This document shows, piece after piece, positions 34,857 through 43,197 of a stretch of 64,000 nucleotides of DNA. The position numbers and the translations under genes were made by a program. Each line of letters starts with the position of its first letter. Position 1 is the stretch's first letter. The stretch comes from Polyangiaceae bacterium. GTDB lineage: Bacteria; Myxococcota_A; Polyangia; Polyangiales; Polyangiaceae. The stretch is taken from positions 310,001-374,000 of the forward strand of contig JACKEA010000004.1 in NCBI GenBank assembly GCA_020633235.1, written 5' to 3'. The notes under the pieces are model-generated. The model had not been told where the DNA came from and ran no database searches. It worked only from the letters and a program-made list of their open reading frames with translations.

Positions 34857-35249
34857 ATGCTGGCACTGACCGTAGACTTCGACAGCGAGGTCCCCGTTTA
34901 TCGGCAAATTGTCGAGGAAATTCGGGGGCTCATCGCTCGCGGGCAGTTGACCGACGGGAGCGAGCTGCCCAGCGTGCGACAGCTCGGCGCCCGAATCGGG
35001 ATCAACCAGAACACCGTGGCGCGGGCCTATCGGCTGCTCTCCGACGAGGGGCTGGTGGATCTGCGGCATGGCTCCCGCGCCAAGGTGCGCATCGCCGACG
35101 CGCCCTATCGCGACGCCGGCGACGATGCCGACCGCCGTCTGCACGACGTGATCAGCCGATGGGTTCTGGCCGGCGAGAGCCGACGCAGCATCGAACGCCG
35201 TTTCGCCGAAGCACTGGATCGCTTCTTCGCCGCCCAGGTCACGAGGTAA
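34857..35249 (+). CDS. GntR-family regulator, YtrA type
   Basis: 130 residues from ATG 34857. The winged helix covers about 10-80: VPVYRQIVEEIRGLIARGQL, then LPSVRQLGARIGINQNTVARAYRLL, then DEGLVDLRHGSRAKV. Only about 50 residues follow, too short for a FadR or HutC effector domain, which defines the YtrA subgroup; that tail probably dimerises. It is 4 bases upstream of the DUF1648 gene, a pairing common for YtrA-type regulators and membrane proteins or ABC transporters. The palindrome at 34833 is its likely operator. Confidence 0.92.
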   Translation: MLALTVDFDSEVPVYRQIVEEIRGLIARGQLTDGSELPSVRQLGARIGINQNTVARAYRLLSDEGLVDLRHGSRAKVRIADAPYRDAGDDADRRLHDVISRWVLAGESRRSIERRFAEALDRFFAAQVTR

Positions 35250-35253
35250 CGCC

Positions 35254-36339
35254 ATGGAAACAGCAGCCCGACTCACGTTGGCCATTTCGATCGCCTTGGT
35301 GGGCATCACCGTGCACCTCATTGCTCGGGTGAACGCCGGCCAACGCGTCTTCTTTCTCGACCTCGGCCGCGAGCCGACCGACACGGACCGTGCTCGCGTG
35401 CGGCGAACGCTCTGGGTCAACGCCGCCGTGGTGGTCGTGGGGATCGCGGTGTCGCTGCTGTCCAGCGACGTACTGGTGCTCACGCTGGTCGCCACCGTGG
35501 CGCCCCTGCTGTCCATCGCTTGGATGCTGGGCGAGATGCTGGTGCTGGTGCGCACCGTCGCGCCGCCGGCGGCGGGGGGCCGCTTCGTAGTGCCCTTGGA
35601 CGCGCCGCCGCCGCTGTCGAGCTACCTCTCCGCGCCCTTGGCGGCGGCGAACCTGGCGCTGGTGGTGATCCCCGCGGCGCTGTTCTGGCTCTTGCGGCAG
35701 GAGCTCCCCGAGCGCGTTCCCCTGCATTGGGACGCCGCCGGACGGGTGAACCGCTGGGGCAGCCCGGGAGAGCTGTGGATGTTCTGGGGCATCCTGCTGT
35801 TCGACTACGCCTTGTTGTGGGTGATCGCGTGGTCTGCCTCGCGGGAGCGCTGGGTGCTCTCGCCCAAGGAGCCGGAACGTTACGCCTGGCTGCAGCACCG
35901 CCGCCGTTCGCTGATGGTGCGCATGGTGGAGACGATGATCGCCGGGCTGAACTTGTCCATGGCCGTCATGTGGCTGGGCATCGCCTACGGCAGCATGCCG
36001 GGCAACGGCGAGGTATTGGGCGCGATCATCGTCTTCAGCGTGGTGCTGATGGCCGTCGCGATCGTGGGGCCCTTGGTGGCGTTCTTGCTGCCGATGGTGC
36101 GCATCCAAGGCGAGATCAAGCGCCTCGCCGGCAGCGACGTGCTCGGCACGCGTCCCGATGGCTGGCGCTGGCGCGGCATGATCTACTACGCGCCCGAAGA
36201 CCCTGCGCTGTTCGTTCCGAAGCGTTGGGGCATCGGCCAGACCCTGAACTTCGCGCGTCCCGGTGCCTGGGTGTTCTTGGGCGTATTGACGCTGTTGCCG
36301 TTGGTCTTGGCCGCAGCAACGGCCCTGTTCTCCCGCTGA
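35254..36339 (+). CDS. DUF1648 multi-pass membrane protein
   Basis: 361 residues from ATG 35254, with GAGGT upstream inside the GntR gene end. About eight hydrophobic helices. The DUF1648 motif is clear in the middle (VPLHWDAAGRVNRWGS, about residues 155-170), after a Pro-rich loop. The C-terminal part (IKRLAGSDVLG, WRWRGMIYYAPEDPALFVPK, GQTLNFARPGAW) matches the DUF5808-like tail found with DUF1648. Related SdpI-type proteins give immunity to membrane-active peptides, but function here is not established. Expression is probably controlled by the GntR repressor encoded just upstream. Confidence 0.9.
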   Translation: METAARLTLAISIALVGITVHLIARVNAGQRVFFLDLGREPTDTDRARVRRTLWVNAAVVVVGIAVSLLSSDVLVLTLVATVAPLLSIAWMLGEMLVLVRTVAPPAAGGRFVVPLDAPPPLSSYLSAPLAAANLALVVIPAALFWLLRQELPERVPLHWDAAGRVNRWGSPGELWMFWGILLFDYALLWVIAWSASRERWVLSPKEPERYAWLQHRRRSLMVRMVETMIAGLNLSMAVMWLGIAYGSMPGNGEVLGAIIVFSVVLMAVAIVGPLVAFLLPMVRIQGEIKRLAGSDVLGTRPDGWRWRGMIYYAPEDPALFVPKRWGIGQTLNFARPGAWVFLGVLTLLPLVLAAATALFSR

Positions 36340-36380
36340 GCGGCTGGCGTCTCGGCGCGGTTCGGTGTACCAAGCGGCCG

Positions 36381-37184
36381 GTGACGAAGCCGCGCAGCAT
36401 CTTCGCCCCGGACCTGTTTGCAGAACAGGTTGCCGTCGTCACCGGCGGCGGCACCGGAATCGGCCTCGCGGTCGCGTCCGAGCTGGCCAGCTTGGGGGCC
36501 AGCGTGGCGATCGGCAGTCGCAAGCAAGAGAACGTCGACAAGGGCGTCGCTGCGCTGGGCGGCTCCGCCTTCGGCCACGTGTTGGACGTGCGCGAGCCGG
36601 AGAGCTGCGAGGCTTTCGTCCGTGCCGCGCTGGAACGCTTCGGCAAGATCGACGTGCTGGTGAACAACGCCGGTGGCCAGTTTCCATGCCCGGCGCAGAA
36701 CCTCTCGCCGCGGGGCTTCGAGGCGGTGATCAAGAACAACCTGAGCGGCCTGTTCTTCATGACCCACGCCGTGGCCAATCTCGCGATGCTACCGGCAAAG
36801 CGCGGACGCATCGTCAACGTGATCGCGGACATCGCCCGCGGCTTTCCCGGCATGGTGCACACCGGCGCCGCCCGGGCCGGCGTCGAGAACATGACCAAGA
36901 CCCTGGCGGTGGAGTGGGCCGCCCATGGCATTCGCGTGAATGCTTGTGCTCCCGGCACCATTCGCTCCAGTGGGACCGCGCAATACGGCGAGGAAACGCT
37001 GGAGCTCGCGCGGCGCGCGGTTCCGCTCAAGCGGCTCGGTTCCGTGGAAGAGGTGAGCCGTGTGATCGTGTTTCTTTCCAGCGACCAAAATGACTTCGTG
37101 ACGGGCTCCACCTACTACATTGACGGCGGCGGCTCGCTCTGGGGCGACGTGTGGCCGATCGAGGAACCGCAGACCCAGAGCTGA
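36381..37184 (+). CDS. PECR-type short-chain dehydrogenase/enoyl-CoA reductase
   Basis: 267 residues from GTG 36381. Rossmann motif TGGGTGIGLAVA (about 17-28), NNAGG (about 93-97). At the usual YxxxK site the sequence reads HTGAARAGVENMTKTLAVEW: Tyr and Lys positions are Thr and Arg. This form is that of peroxisomal trans-2-enoyl-CoA reductase and related 2,4-dienoyl-CoA reductases, not of classical SDRs, so an NADPH-dependent enoyl-CoA reductase role in fatty-acid metabolism is likely. The C-terminus has FVTGSTYYIDGGGS. It follows DUF1648 by 41 bases and overlaps the next gene by 34. Confidence 0.87.
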   Translation: MTKPRSIFAPDLFAEQVAVVTGGGTGIGLAVASELASLGASVAIGSRKQENVDKGVAALGGSAFGHVLDVREPESCEAFVRAALERFGKIDVLVNNAGGQFPCPAQNLSPRGFEAVIKNNLSGLFFMTHAVANLAMLPAKRGRIVNVIADIARGFPGMVHTGAARAGVENMTKTLAVEWAAHGIRVNACAPGTIRSSGTAQYGEETLELARRAVPLKRLGSVEEVSRVIVFLSSDQNDFVTGSTYYIDGGGSLWGDVWPIEEPQTQS

Positions 37185-39094
37185 GCACCGCGGCTGCCAA
37201 AGGCAGCCGTGCGCCGCGCGCGCCTTGGTGGCGTCGTCGCGTGGACTGGGTGCGTCGCTACTTCACGGAGCAGGATCCCACGTTCTGGGTCGCGCTCACG
37301 CCGGCGATCGTGGTCTCCGCGCTGCTGTTCGTACGCAGCCCGCTCTCCAACTACATCTTCGACGAGCAAGAGGCACTGCTCGCGAACCCTTACGTGAATG
37401 GCGAAGGCCTGGGCTGGCTGGACGCCTTCCGTCGCGACTTCTGGGGACTGCCGCCGGATCGCAGCATCGGCTCCTACCGGCCGCTGCCGGACCTGATCTG
37501 GCGTGCCCTGTGGCAGCTGAGCCATGCGTCCTGGTTGCACCACTGGGTGAACGTGCTGCTGCACGGGGTGAACGCCGCCATCGTTGCGGGGATCACCTTG
37601 GCCGTCACCCGCCGCCGTGGTGTCGCCTGGCTCTCCGGCGCGGCGTTCCTCACCGCGGCGGTGCTCACGGAGGCGGTCACCGGCGTGGTGGGCATCGCGG
37701 ACGTGCTCGGCGGCTTGGGCGTGCTGCTCGCCGTCGCCGCGCTCCGAACCCGGATGTGGGTGATGCCCTTCGCCGTGTTCGGTGCCCTGACCATCGGCTT
37801 TTTCAGCAAGGAGAGCGTCCTGGTCGCGCTGCCCTTGGTCGCCTGGTGCGCCCTGGTGTTCGCGCCGCTCATGTTCCGGGAGCGACCGCATCGCGTCTGG
37901 CGCACGCTGCTCGCGCTGGTGGCCTCCGTGGCCGCGCTGGTGTTCTACACCTACTTCCGGCGCCACTTCTTTCCGGTCACGTTGCCCCCGGAATTCGCCG
38001 AGCCGTTGCCCCAGAGCGCGCCCCTCGCCAAACGCGCGATGCACGACTTCTTGCGCTGGTTCCAGCAGCCGCGACTGCCTCACGACGCCATGAACAACCC
38101 GCTGGTGGACGCCGACTTTCCCCACCGAGTGGCGGGGGCGTTGCGCGTCTACTTCCGCGGCGTGATGCAGGTGCTGTTCCCCTTGCGGCTCTCCGGTGAC
38201 TACTCCTTCCCTCAGGAACCAGCGCCCAGTCGCGTGGTCTTTCCCGAGAGCGTGCTCGGCGGGTTGCTGCTTTTGGGGCCGCCGCTGCTCGGTATCGGGC
38301 TCTGGATCCGCGCGCTGGTCGTCGAGCGGCGGGAACGCCGAGGCGGCACCACGGACTTCTCCCAAAAGGTCAGCAGCGCGGCCCTCCTGGCGGTGGGCCT
38401 CGTGTGGCTGCCGGTGGCCTATTTCCCACACTCCAACATCCCCGTGCTGTTGCCCACCGTGCGGGCGGAGCGCTTTTGGTACCTGCCCGTGATCGGCAGC
38501 GCCTGGATCCTGGCCATCGCGTTCGGCAAGCTGCTCGAAGGGCGGCGCTTTCCCCGCGCGGCGGTGTTCGTGGTCGCGCTCTTCTTCGGCTTCCAGGGGA
38601 TCCGCGCCCGTATGCACGCGCTCGACTACTCCGACGACCTCGCCTTCTGGCGCGCCACGCGCGACGCCGTGCCGAACAGCGCCAAGGCCCATTTGAACTA
38701 CTCCGTGATGGTGGGCGCGCACCTCGGGGATCTGCCCAAGCGCCTGGCCATCAATGGTCGCGCCATCGAGCTCGCCCCCAAGTGGCCCATGGCGCACATC
38801 TACTACGGCGACACGTTGTGCCGGATGAACAAGCCGGACCAAGCGTGGCCCCACTATGCGCGCGGCTTCGACCTGGCTCCCAACGATCCCAATCTCATCT
38901 CACTGGCGCTGCAGTGCTTGTGGGACCACCACGCCATCGAACGTCACCGGGACGCGCTCCTGAAGCTCGCCGGCGAGCACCCCGGCAGCTGGATCGCGTA
39001 TCTGGGAACCGAGATCGTGTACCGCGGCAAGGAGCACGGCGGCGTCGAGAAGAAGTACCGCCCGCGGGGCTACGACGAAGGTCCGAAGGACTGA
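37151..39094 (+). CDS. TMTC-like membrane protein with C-terminal TPRs
   Basis: 647 residues from GTG 37151, inside the end of the SDR gene; GTG 37238 is an alternative. Around ten helices. The first outer loop has NYIFDEQEALLANPYVNGEG, the acidic motif of the TMTC/DUF1736-type GT-C mannosyltransferase-like family (usually DDQ). It is followed by SYRPLPDLIWRALWQL and HWVNVLLHGVNAAIVAG. After the membrane part, about residues 510-610, are TPRs (KAHLNYSVMVGAHLGDLPKR, WPMAHIYYGDTLCRMNKPDQA). Eukaryotic TMTCs O-mannosylate cadherins; bacterial homologues are probably protein or lipid glycosyltransferases. Acceptor unknown. Confidence 0.82.
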   Translation: MADRGTADPELSTAAAKGSRAPRAPWWRRRVDWVRRYFTEQDPTFWVALTPAIVVSALLFVRSPLSNYIFDEQEALLANPYVNGEGLGWLDAFRRDFWGLPPDRSIGSYRPLPDLIWRALWQLSHASWLHHWVNVLLHGVNAAIVAGITLAVTRRRGVAWLSGAAFLTAAVLTEAVTGVVGIADVLGGLGVLLAVAALRTRMWVMPFAVFGALTIGFFSKESVLVALPLVAWCALVFAPLMFRERPHRVWRTLLALVASVAALVFYTYFRRHFFPVTLPPEFAEPLPQSAPLAKRAMHDFLRWFQQPRLPHDAMNNPLVDADFPHRVAGALRVYFRGVMQVLFPLRLSGDYSFPQEPAPSRVVFPESVLGGLLLLGPPLLGIGLWIRALVVERRERRGGTTDFSQKVSSAALLAVGLVWLPVAYFPHSNIPVLLPTVRAERFWYLPVIGSAWILAIAFGKLLEGRRFPRAAVFVVALFFGFQGIRARMHALDYSDDLAFWRATRDAVPNSAKAHLNYSVMVGAHLGDLPKRLAINGRAIELAPKWPMAHIYYGDTLCRMNKPDQAWPHYARGFDLAPNDPNLISLALQCLWDHHAIERHRDALLKLAGEHPGSWIAYLGTEIVYRGKEHGGVEKKYRPRGYDEGPKD

Positions 39095-39097
39095 GGG

Positions 39098-39883
39098 CTA
39101 CTCGACCGCGCGGAAGTACACCGTGTTCTGGCCCTGATGGACGGATAGGCGCGTTTCCTCGATCTCGAAGGCGAGCGTGGAGCCATCGATCACCTGCTTC
39201 ACGTGGTTGGAGGCCCCTTCGTGCATCGTGTCCGGACAGGTCGCTCCGTCGTACGCGAAGCCATCGAAGACGAGGGAGCCGCCGTTCGCCAGGTAGCTGC
39301 CGCTGCCCGTCTCGCAGCCGCTGAAGATCGTCACGTGGCCATCCTGCGTGAAGGAGGCGTTCACGTCCTTCCACGCGATGCTGAAGATGGCCGCTTGACC
39401 GTCGCTGTAGCCATCGCCAACCCAATGGGTTCCGATCAGCGGGCGGTCGGGGCTCGCCAACTCTCGATCCAGCAGCGTCATCTTCACGTCCGCGCTGGTC
39501 ATGATCAGCCGCGGCTCTGCGAGCTCGAGCGTGGGGCCTCCCGTCAACAATCCGGTGAGCCACTCGTCCTGCGCCAGGTATTGCTGATCGCAGCCCATGT
39601 CCGTGATGCCGTAGCCGAGGATCTCGAGCTTCGAGCCGGAGATGTCGTACGTGCTGCTGAAGGAGTTGCAGCCCGCCGTGGCCGTGAGCTGGCTGCCCTT
39701 GAACCCGATGCGCACTTCGGAGCCCGCTACCAGGGTGTGGCCCTCCACGGTTTCCGAGATGAAGCTGCGACCATCGAGGCTGCCCTGGAGCCCGCCGGCG
39801 GAGCTTCCGCTCGGGTCGCCGGAGCTGCTGCAACTGCACGAAAGTCCACCCAACAAGATCGCCGCCATGATTCGCGAAAGCAT
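39098..39883 (-). CDS. lipoprotein with two META-like domains
   Basis: 261 residues from ATG 39883. Lipobox near LSCSC, so a lipidated envelope protein. The first META (HslJ-like) domain spans about 35-135 with LTATAGCNSFSSTYDISGSK and TDMGCDQQY. The second, about 140-255, is weaker: GTHWVG, SGCETGSGSYLANGG, FAYDGATCP. META domains occur in heat-induced and secreted proteins of uncertain biochemical role. It is convergent with the TMTC-like gene, 3 bases between stops, and has no operon partner. Confidence 0.85.
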   Translation of the reverse strand: MLSRIMAAILLGGLSCSCSSSGDPSGSSAGGLQGSLDGRSFISETVEGHTLVAGSEVRIGFKGSQLTATAGCNSFSSTYDISGSKLEILGYGITDMGCDQQYLAQDEWLTGLLTGGPTLELAEPRLIMTSADVKMTLLDRELASPDRPLIGTHWVGDGYSDGQAAIFSIAWKDVNASFTQDGHVTIFSGCETGSGSYLANGGSLVFDGFAYDGATCPDTMHEGASNHVKQVIDGSTLAFEIEETRLSVHQGQNTVYFRAVE

Positions 39884-39953
39884 GGTGGAAGTGTGTTCGC
39901 GCTCAGCGCGCTCGTCCAGTGCGACAGGTTCCGCCGCTCCACAGCTCCTGATC

Positions 39954-40008
39954 TTTGCCGGTTCGGCGCGGTAACGCGCGGCGCGAGGTTCCGCGCCGTC
40001 CCGACAAG
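39954..40008. repeat. paired dispersed repeat forming an imperfect hairpin (copy 9)
   Basis: Left arm TTTGCCGGTTCGGCGCGG (39954-39971) and right arm CCGCGCCGTCCCGACAAG (39991-40008) pair imperfectly. The right arm ends 2 bases before the FHA gene stop on the minus strand (40011). No T-run follows. Confidence 0.6.
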
Positions 40009-40010
40009 AC

Positions 40011-40988
40011 CTATTCGCTGCCGAAGAGCCAGACGAGGCCGACGATCGACAGGCCCAGCACGAACAACGCCAACAGGGCGACGGCGACGTCCGTGCTGCT
40101 CCAACCGCGCTTGGGCGTGACCGGACGGGGAGCGGCGCGGGGGACGTCGGCGATGGGCGCTCCGCCGCGAGCCTCCGGCAGCGGTTCGGCCGCGGGTAGC
40201 GTCTCCTCGAGGGGTGCGGACCGCGGTGGGTCCACCGAATCGTCCTCCCGCATGTGCTCGTCGGCGGCGCGCTCGAGCTCTTGCAGCGCGTCGGAGACGG
40301 GATCCTCGAACACCAGACGGTTCTGTCCGATGAACACCGACTCCCCTTCCGGCCACGGGCGTTCCTTGTCCGGGGGCAGCGGCGCGTCGCCCAAGCGCGA
40401 TCCGTTCTTGGAGCCCAGATCGCGGACCATCACGTGGTCCCCCTTGCGGAACACCTCCACGTGACGCCGGGAGGCGTCGACGTCGGCGAGGGGGAAGTCC
40501 ACGCTCTTGCCCCGGCCGATGACGTAGCTCTTGCCCACCGCCAGGACCAGCTCGCGCCCGGCATCCGGGCCTTCGGCGACGACCACCTTGGTGTCCTTGG
40601 GCTCGCCCTGGGCGCCGAGAGCATCGGCCACCAGGCCCAGGGCGATCTCGCAGGTGGCGAGGGCCGGATTCTGGGTGGGCATGACCTGCTCGATCTTCAC
40701 CTCCAGCCAGATGCGGCCGACACGAATCAGGTCGCCGCTCTTCAGCACCCGCGGCGCTTGAGGCGACAGCCGCACCGGCCCCACGAAGGTGCCGTTCGTG
40801 CTGCCCTCGTCCAGGACGATGTAGTCGGTGCCCCGCTGGCGGATGGAGGCGTGGCGATGGCTGATGCTGGGATCCGGGAGGCGCACCTCACACCCCTCCC
40901 CGCGACCAATGACGATGCGGGGGGCGTCGAACGTGATCGCTGGAGGCGATTCGCTATCGCCGGAGCGCACCACGACAGTGAGCGCCAT
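40011..40988 (-). CDS. tail-anchored protein with two FHA domains
   Basis: 325 residues from ATG 40988. FHA 1 covers about 10-100: IVIGRGEGCEVRL, SISHRHASI, GSTNGTFVG, all core residues (GR, S..H, NG) present. FHA 2 covers about 125-225: YVIGRGKSVDFPL, SRRHVEVF, GSKNGSRLG, also intact. A Pro/Ala-rich acidic linker leads to a C-terminal helix (VAVALLALFVLGLSIVGLVWL), anchoring it to the inner membrane with the FHA domains in the cytoplasm. FHA domains bind phosphothreonine, so it is a probable reader of the Ser/Thr kinases abundant in this genome. It is divergent from the PilZ gene. Confidence 0.92.
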   Translation of the reverse strand: MALTVVVRSGDSESPPAITFDAPRIVIGRGEGCEVRLPDPSISHRHASIRQRGTDYIVLDEGSTNGTFVGPVRLSPQAPRVLKSGDLIRVGRIWLEVKIEQVMPTQNPALATCEIALGLVADALGAQGEPKDTKVVVAEGPDAGRELVLAVGKSYVIGRGKSVDFPLADVDASRRHVEVFRKGDHVMVRDLGSKNGSRLGDAPLPPDKERPWPEGESVFIGQNRLVFEDPVSDALQELERAADEHMREDDSVDPPRSAPLEETLPAAEPLPEARGGAPIADVPRAAPRPVTPKRGWSSTDVAVALLALFVLGLSIVGLVWLFGSE

Positions 40989-41054
40989 CGCCGCGCATAT
41001 TGATCAGTGGGGGGCCATCTGTCCACGAAGTGGTGACTCCCGATCCTCGAAATT

Positions 41055-41132
41055 TGGCCCGTTCGGGCCCGGCGCCTTAGTCCCGAGGAGACGAAAGGTC
41101 CGAGGGCCATGCCCTTCAGGGCCGCCGGGAGG
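41055..41132 (+). promoter_or_regulatory. structured leader of the PilZ-AMIN gene
   Basis: Two compact inverted repeats precede the gene: GGCCCG-TT-CGGGCC (41056-41069) and AGGGC-CAT-GCCCT (about 41104-41116), then the strong Shine-Dalgarno GGGAGG (41127-41132), 5 bases before the ATG. The leader suggests RNA-level control or a promoter-proximal terminator. I could not match it to a known riboswitch. Confidence 0.25.
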
Positions 41133-41137
41133 CAAGA

Positions 41138-43138
41138 ATGACTGAGCAGCAGGAACGCCGTGCATCGGGCTTGTCCCGTGTCCCCTTGGAAGCTCTGGTC
41201 GAGATCTGCGGGCGCGATGTGGGGGGAGCGCCGGCGTTCGAAGCCGAATCCGTCGACGTTTCCGGACGCGGCATGCACGTTCGCACCGCCTACTTGCCCG
41301 AGATCGGCTCACCGCTGGTGTGCCGCTTCGAGCACGATGGCCGAGAAATCGTGGTCGAGGGCGAGGTCGCCTGGTGCGATCCGGCCGAGCGGGGCGGTGA
41401 GTTCGGCATCAAGTTCACGGCGCTGGACAGTGGCAGCGTGGACGCCCTCGCCTCGCTGTGCGGCTTGGGCGAAAAGCAGGCCGAGCCCGAGCCAGAAGAA
41501 GAAGAGGTCGCGGTGGAGCAGGGGCCCGAGGCCCCGGAGCCCGGCGCCCGCGTGCGTTTGCACATCGACGGCCTGGGGTCGCCGATGAAGGCGTCCGTAC
41601 GCCAGGGCACGCAGCGGCGAGTGCACGTTTCCTCCAACCTCGAGTTCCTGAAGGTCGGGCGACCGCTGGAGCTGGAGGACCTGAGCCACGGCGGCCGACG
41701 GCCTGCGGAGATCCACGCAGTGGACGTGGTGATCGATCCCCAGTCCCGCGTTCCGCAACTGGTGGTCTCGCTGCGCTTCTCGGACGTGGAGGAGCACACC
41801 CCGGAGCCCAGCGTGATCGACAGCGAGGTGAGCACCTCGCGTTCCCCGGTGCGTGGCGCCACTTTCATGCCCGTCTCGGAGCCGCTGGACATGGCGGACG
41901 ACATGTCTCCGGAAGCCCCCGCGGAGTTCCCGGAAGAAGACGAGGTGATCGAGGACGCCGGCGCCATGCGCGACCGCCTGGGCGTGGTGGCGGCCGGGGC
42001 AGGAGAAGCTGCCAAGAAGACCGGCGCCGTGCTGGCCCACGTGAGCGTGACGGCGGCGAGCGGCATGGGTCGCTTCTTCAAGGGAGCCGGCGCCAAGATC
42101 GCCGAGTACAAGCGAGCGAAGAGCGAGAAGGCCGAGGACCGGCCGCGCCGGACCACCGCGGCTCCGCCTTCGGGCGTGCTGTCCGTCGAAGGGCGCCGGC
42201 TGCGTCCGCAGTCGCAAGCGGCACCCAAGACGGAAGCGAGCCCTGCACCCAAGGGCGGCAAGCTGGCGGGGCTCAAGCACAACCCCAAGGCGAAGAAGAT
42301 CGCGGGCGCCGGAGCCCTTGTCGTACTGCTGGTCACGGTGGGAGTGATCGCCATGAAGAAGCCCGCCTCGCCGCCTGGAGCGGACGTGGACGGGCCCGCG
42401 GTGAGCATGACCGTGGCTGCCGAGTCCCCCAGTGGAGACGTGACCGCGGTGGACGAGCAGGGCAATCCCATCGCCACGGATCAGCCTCCCGCCGAGACGG
42501 CGAAACTGCCGGTGCTGAAGGACGCGCCCCCGGCGAGCTCCGACGGCGTGACCGCAGACGTTCCGCTGTTCGGCCCCACGCCGATGGCCACCATGGAGCC
42601 CGCGCCCCTGGGCCCCCCACCCGAGCTGGCGACCCCGGAAGGCGCCGGTGAGGACGAGGAAGCCAAGGAGAAGGCTGCCGCGGACCAGGTGGAGGACGAG
42701 ACCTGGGGCGACAAGGAAGAGAAGAAGCCGACGACTAGCAAGGCGAACCCCGCGGACGTGAAGCCTTGGGGACGCGGTCGCCTGCATCTGCCCACCATTC
42801 ACCGGCTGCGTCTGGACCAGCCTGGCGGCGCCATCAAGGGCGCCATCAACCCGACGGGCTTCACCGTGGTGGTTCCTGGGGTGAAGGTTATGGAGTCCCC
42901 CCGAGGCATCGAGAAGCGGGATTCTCGCATCGCTCGCGTGAAGACCCGCAACGGCTCCTCGGGCGCGGAGATCACCTTCCAGTTCCGCGAGAGCGTGCCC
43001 GGCTATCGGGTTCGCCTGCGTCGAGACTTCGTGGAGTTCTTGATCAGCGCTCCGGCGGACTCCAAGACCGGCGCCGTCAAGAGCAGCAAGAAGAGCCACA
43101 AGAAGAGCTCGAAGAAGAAGAGCAAGAAGAAGCACTGA
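41138..43138 (+). CDS. PilZ domain protein with membrane helix and AMIN-like C-terminus
   Basis: 666 residues from ATG 41138. PilZ domain about 10-105 with the DxSxxG motif DVSGRG (40-45). The Arg motif is atypical: RRASGLSR rather than RxxxR, so c-di-GMP binding is uncertain. A second PilZ/YcgR-N-like beta region covers about 128-225 (VRLHIDGLGSPMKASVRQ). A long acidic and Lys-rich linker leads to one helix about 388-406 (AGALVVLLVTVGVIAM). After a Pro/Glu-rich stretch, about 546-640 resembles an AMIN domain (LHLPTIHRLRLDQPGG, ITFQFRESVPGYRVRLRRDF), which targets pilus secretins or amidases to peptidoglycan. The end is extremely Lys/Ser-rich (KKSSKKKSKKKH). Confidence 0.85.
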   Translation: MTEQQERRASGLSRVPLEALVEICGRDVGGAPAFEAESVDVSGRGMHVRTAYLPEIGSPLVCRFEHDGREIVVEGEVAWCDPAERGGEFGIKFTALDSGSVDALASLCGLGEKQAEPEPEEEEVAVEQGPEAPEPGARVRLHIDGLGSPMKASVRQGTQRRVHVSSNLEFLKVGRPLELEDLSHGGRRPAEIHAVDVVIDPQSRVPQLVVSLRFSDVEEHTPEPSVIDSEVSTSRSPVRGATFMPVSEPLDMADDMSPEAPAEFPEEDEVIEDAGAMRDRLGVVAAGAGEAAKKTGAVLAHVSVTAASGMGRFFKGAGAKIAEYKRAKSEKAEDRPRRTTAAPPSGVLSVEGRRLRPQSQAAPKTEASPAPKGGKLAGLKHNPKAKKIAGAGALVVLLVTVGVIAMKKPASPPGADVDGPAVSMTVAAESPSGDVTAVDEQGNPIATDQPPAETAKLPVLKDAPPASSDGVTADVPLFGPTPMATMEPAPLGPPPELATPEGAGEDEEAKEKAAADQVEDETWGDKEEKKPTTSKANPADVKPWGRGRLHLPTIHRLRLDQPGGAIKGAINPTGFTVVVPGVKVMESPRGIEKRDSRIARVKTRNGSSGAEITFQFRESVPGYRVRLRRDFVEFLISAPADSKTGAVKSSKKSHKKSSKKKSKKKH

Positions 43139-43197
43139 GCTCAAGACAGCCTGCGGGGTGCCGTTCAGAACATCGACCCACAACACGTCGAGGTTCC

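Noticed and set aside
32064..35555. A 1163-codon minus-strand frame crossing cysH, the hybrid kinase and the GntR gene
   Set aside because: It spans several well-supported genes in other frames and shows no recognisable motif.
41055..41137. c-di-GMP (GEMM) riboswitch before the PilZ gene
   Set aside because: The conserved GCAAA-containing core of GEMM is absent.
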